Shown here piece after piece: positions 63,410 to 64,000 of a stretch of DNA of 64,000 nt. The translations under genes were made by a program, and so were the position numbers. The stretch spans positions 9,245,995-9,309,994 of the forward strand of contig CM031872.1 of NCBI GenBank assembly GCA_018697195.1, given 5' to 3'. Each line of letters begins with the position of its first letter. Position 1 is the stretch's first letter. The DNA comes from Certhia americana. Its lineage: Eukaryota; Chordata; Aves; Passeriformes; Certhiidae. Below the pieces are notes generated by a model. That model worked only from the letters and a program-made list of their open reading frames with translations. It ran no database searches and had not been told where the DNA came from.

Positions 63410-63860
63410 GCGAGAGCAGGAGATGCCAGTCCCCAGGCTCCATCCCGGAGGGATATTTGACCCATCTGAGGTGGAGGAAAGCTCTGCACCGACCTTAGGG
63501 GAGAAACCTGAGCCTCTCTGCAGCCCGCAAAGGGTTGACATCACCGTGTTAGTCCCACCACGGGAGGGAAGCGCCGGCACCGGAGGCACTGGGTCTTCCT
63601 TCCCAAGGAGAAAATGACAGCTTGACTTGTTTCCTTGGCTCTTTGTTACCTCCTGTGGGAGCGCAGCCCGGCTCCCTCTCCCTTCACAGCAGATGGAGTC
63701 CCGGCCACCCGCCGCAGATGTGGCAGGGTGGCGCTCCGGGGCTGGGGACAGGACCCCAGTCAGCGCACAGCTGTGCTGCAGGAGCCGAGACACGAGGGGA
63801 GCCGGGACCAGGAGGGCAGCAGATGTCACCACGGGGGCCTGGAGCACGGGGAACACGGAG
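63410..63860. promoter_or_regulatory. CpG-rich patch at the window end, candidate regulatory sequence
   Basis: About 24 CpG in 450-470 bp, with GC-rich stretches such as GCGCCGGCACCGG and CCCGCCGCAG. It could be a small CpG island, a GC-rich repeat, or part of an exon of another transcript. No splice-bounded coding segment was recognised. Confidence 0.3.
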
Positions 63861-64000
63861 AAGGGATGGGACTTCCAGGGGCAGTGGCCAGATGGGCTTT
63901 ATTCCCCAGGCATATGGCAGATGTGGTGCTTCCACACACCTCTTTCCACATCCTTTGTTGGCATGCTGGGTCTACCTGTCTGTGCCCACCAACTCCATCA

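Larger units (their letters stand above)
59715..64000 (+). other. PAPPA: Downstream PAPPA intron (partial), no exon found
   Basis: I searched by eye for the expected next exon (a VVCTAGLKW-like start followed by YPHPALIHC) in all frames and did not see it, so this intron runs past the window end. It contains poly-A/T runs (61319-61332, 61467-61484, 62446-62461), a strongly G+T-biased block at 62934-63205, a MIR-like piece directly after it (63214-63312) and a CpG-rich patch at about 63410-63860. Confidence 0.75.

Noticed and set aside
59715..64000. Search for the next PAPPA exon (end of sushi module 5)
   Set aside because: No block with the expected CTAGLKW-like start and splice sites was seen; it probably lies beyond the window.

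Overview
This is a 64 kb window of vertebrate nuclear DNA, most likely from a bird. It carries an internal segment of one gene on the + strand: PAPPA (pappalysin-1, pregnancy-associated plasma protein A). Ten coding exons lie between 11590 and 59714. All have AG/GT boundaries, and they join in one open frame (553 codons counting the split first codon, no stop, every phase matching its neighbour). The joined protein follows what I recall of the human PAPP-A C-terminal half with no missing piece. The bird assignment rests on CR1-type LINE tails, the absence of recognisable Alu/B1 or intact L1, short introns in several places, and traces of very old amniote repeats (MIR-like, palindromic TIR elements). 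A turtle or crocodilian cannot be excluded by eye.

Layout: 1-11589 is upstream intron. Exon A (11590-11786) is followed by a 17.4 kb intron. Exons B and C (29143-29256, 29658-29793) are a close pair. D (33325-33538), E (43035-43206) and F (49724-49907) are widely spaced. G and H (52545-52755, 53353-53524) are another close pair, then I (56862-57009) and J (59605-59714). From 59715 to the end no further exon is seen. The exons for the end of sushi module 5, the last LNR motif and the stop codon must lie beyond 64000. The metalloprotease catalytic domain is encoded upstream of the window.

Functionally, exons A-D encode the region between the protease part and the sushi repeats. Exons E-J encode sushi/CCP modules 1 to 5, which in the known protein hold PAPP-A on cell-surface glycosaminoglycan so that it cleaves IGFBP-4 and IGFBP-5 and releases IGF near its receptor. 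The basic residues of module 3 are kept here.

The remaining ~97% is intron. Readable content there: CR1 tails, MIR-like fragments, small palindromic DNA-element fossils, a 285 bp GGAT tandem array, a 28 bp perfect AT palindrome, a strongly G+T-biased block, two CpG-dense patches (57855-58093 and 63410-63860) and several stretches that look like conserved non-coding elements. I found no second gene, no RNA gene, and no convincing new system. The many short open frames in the introns are best read as chance.
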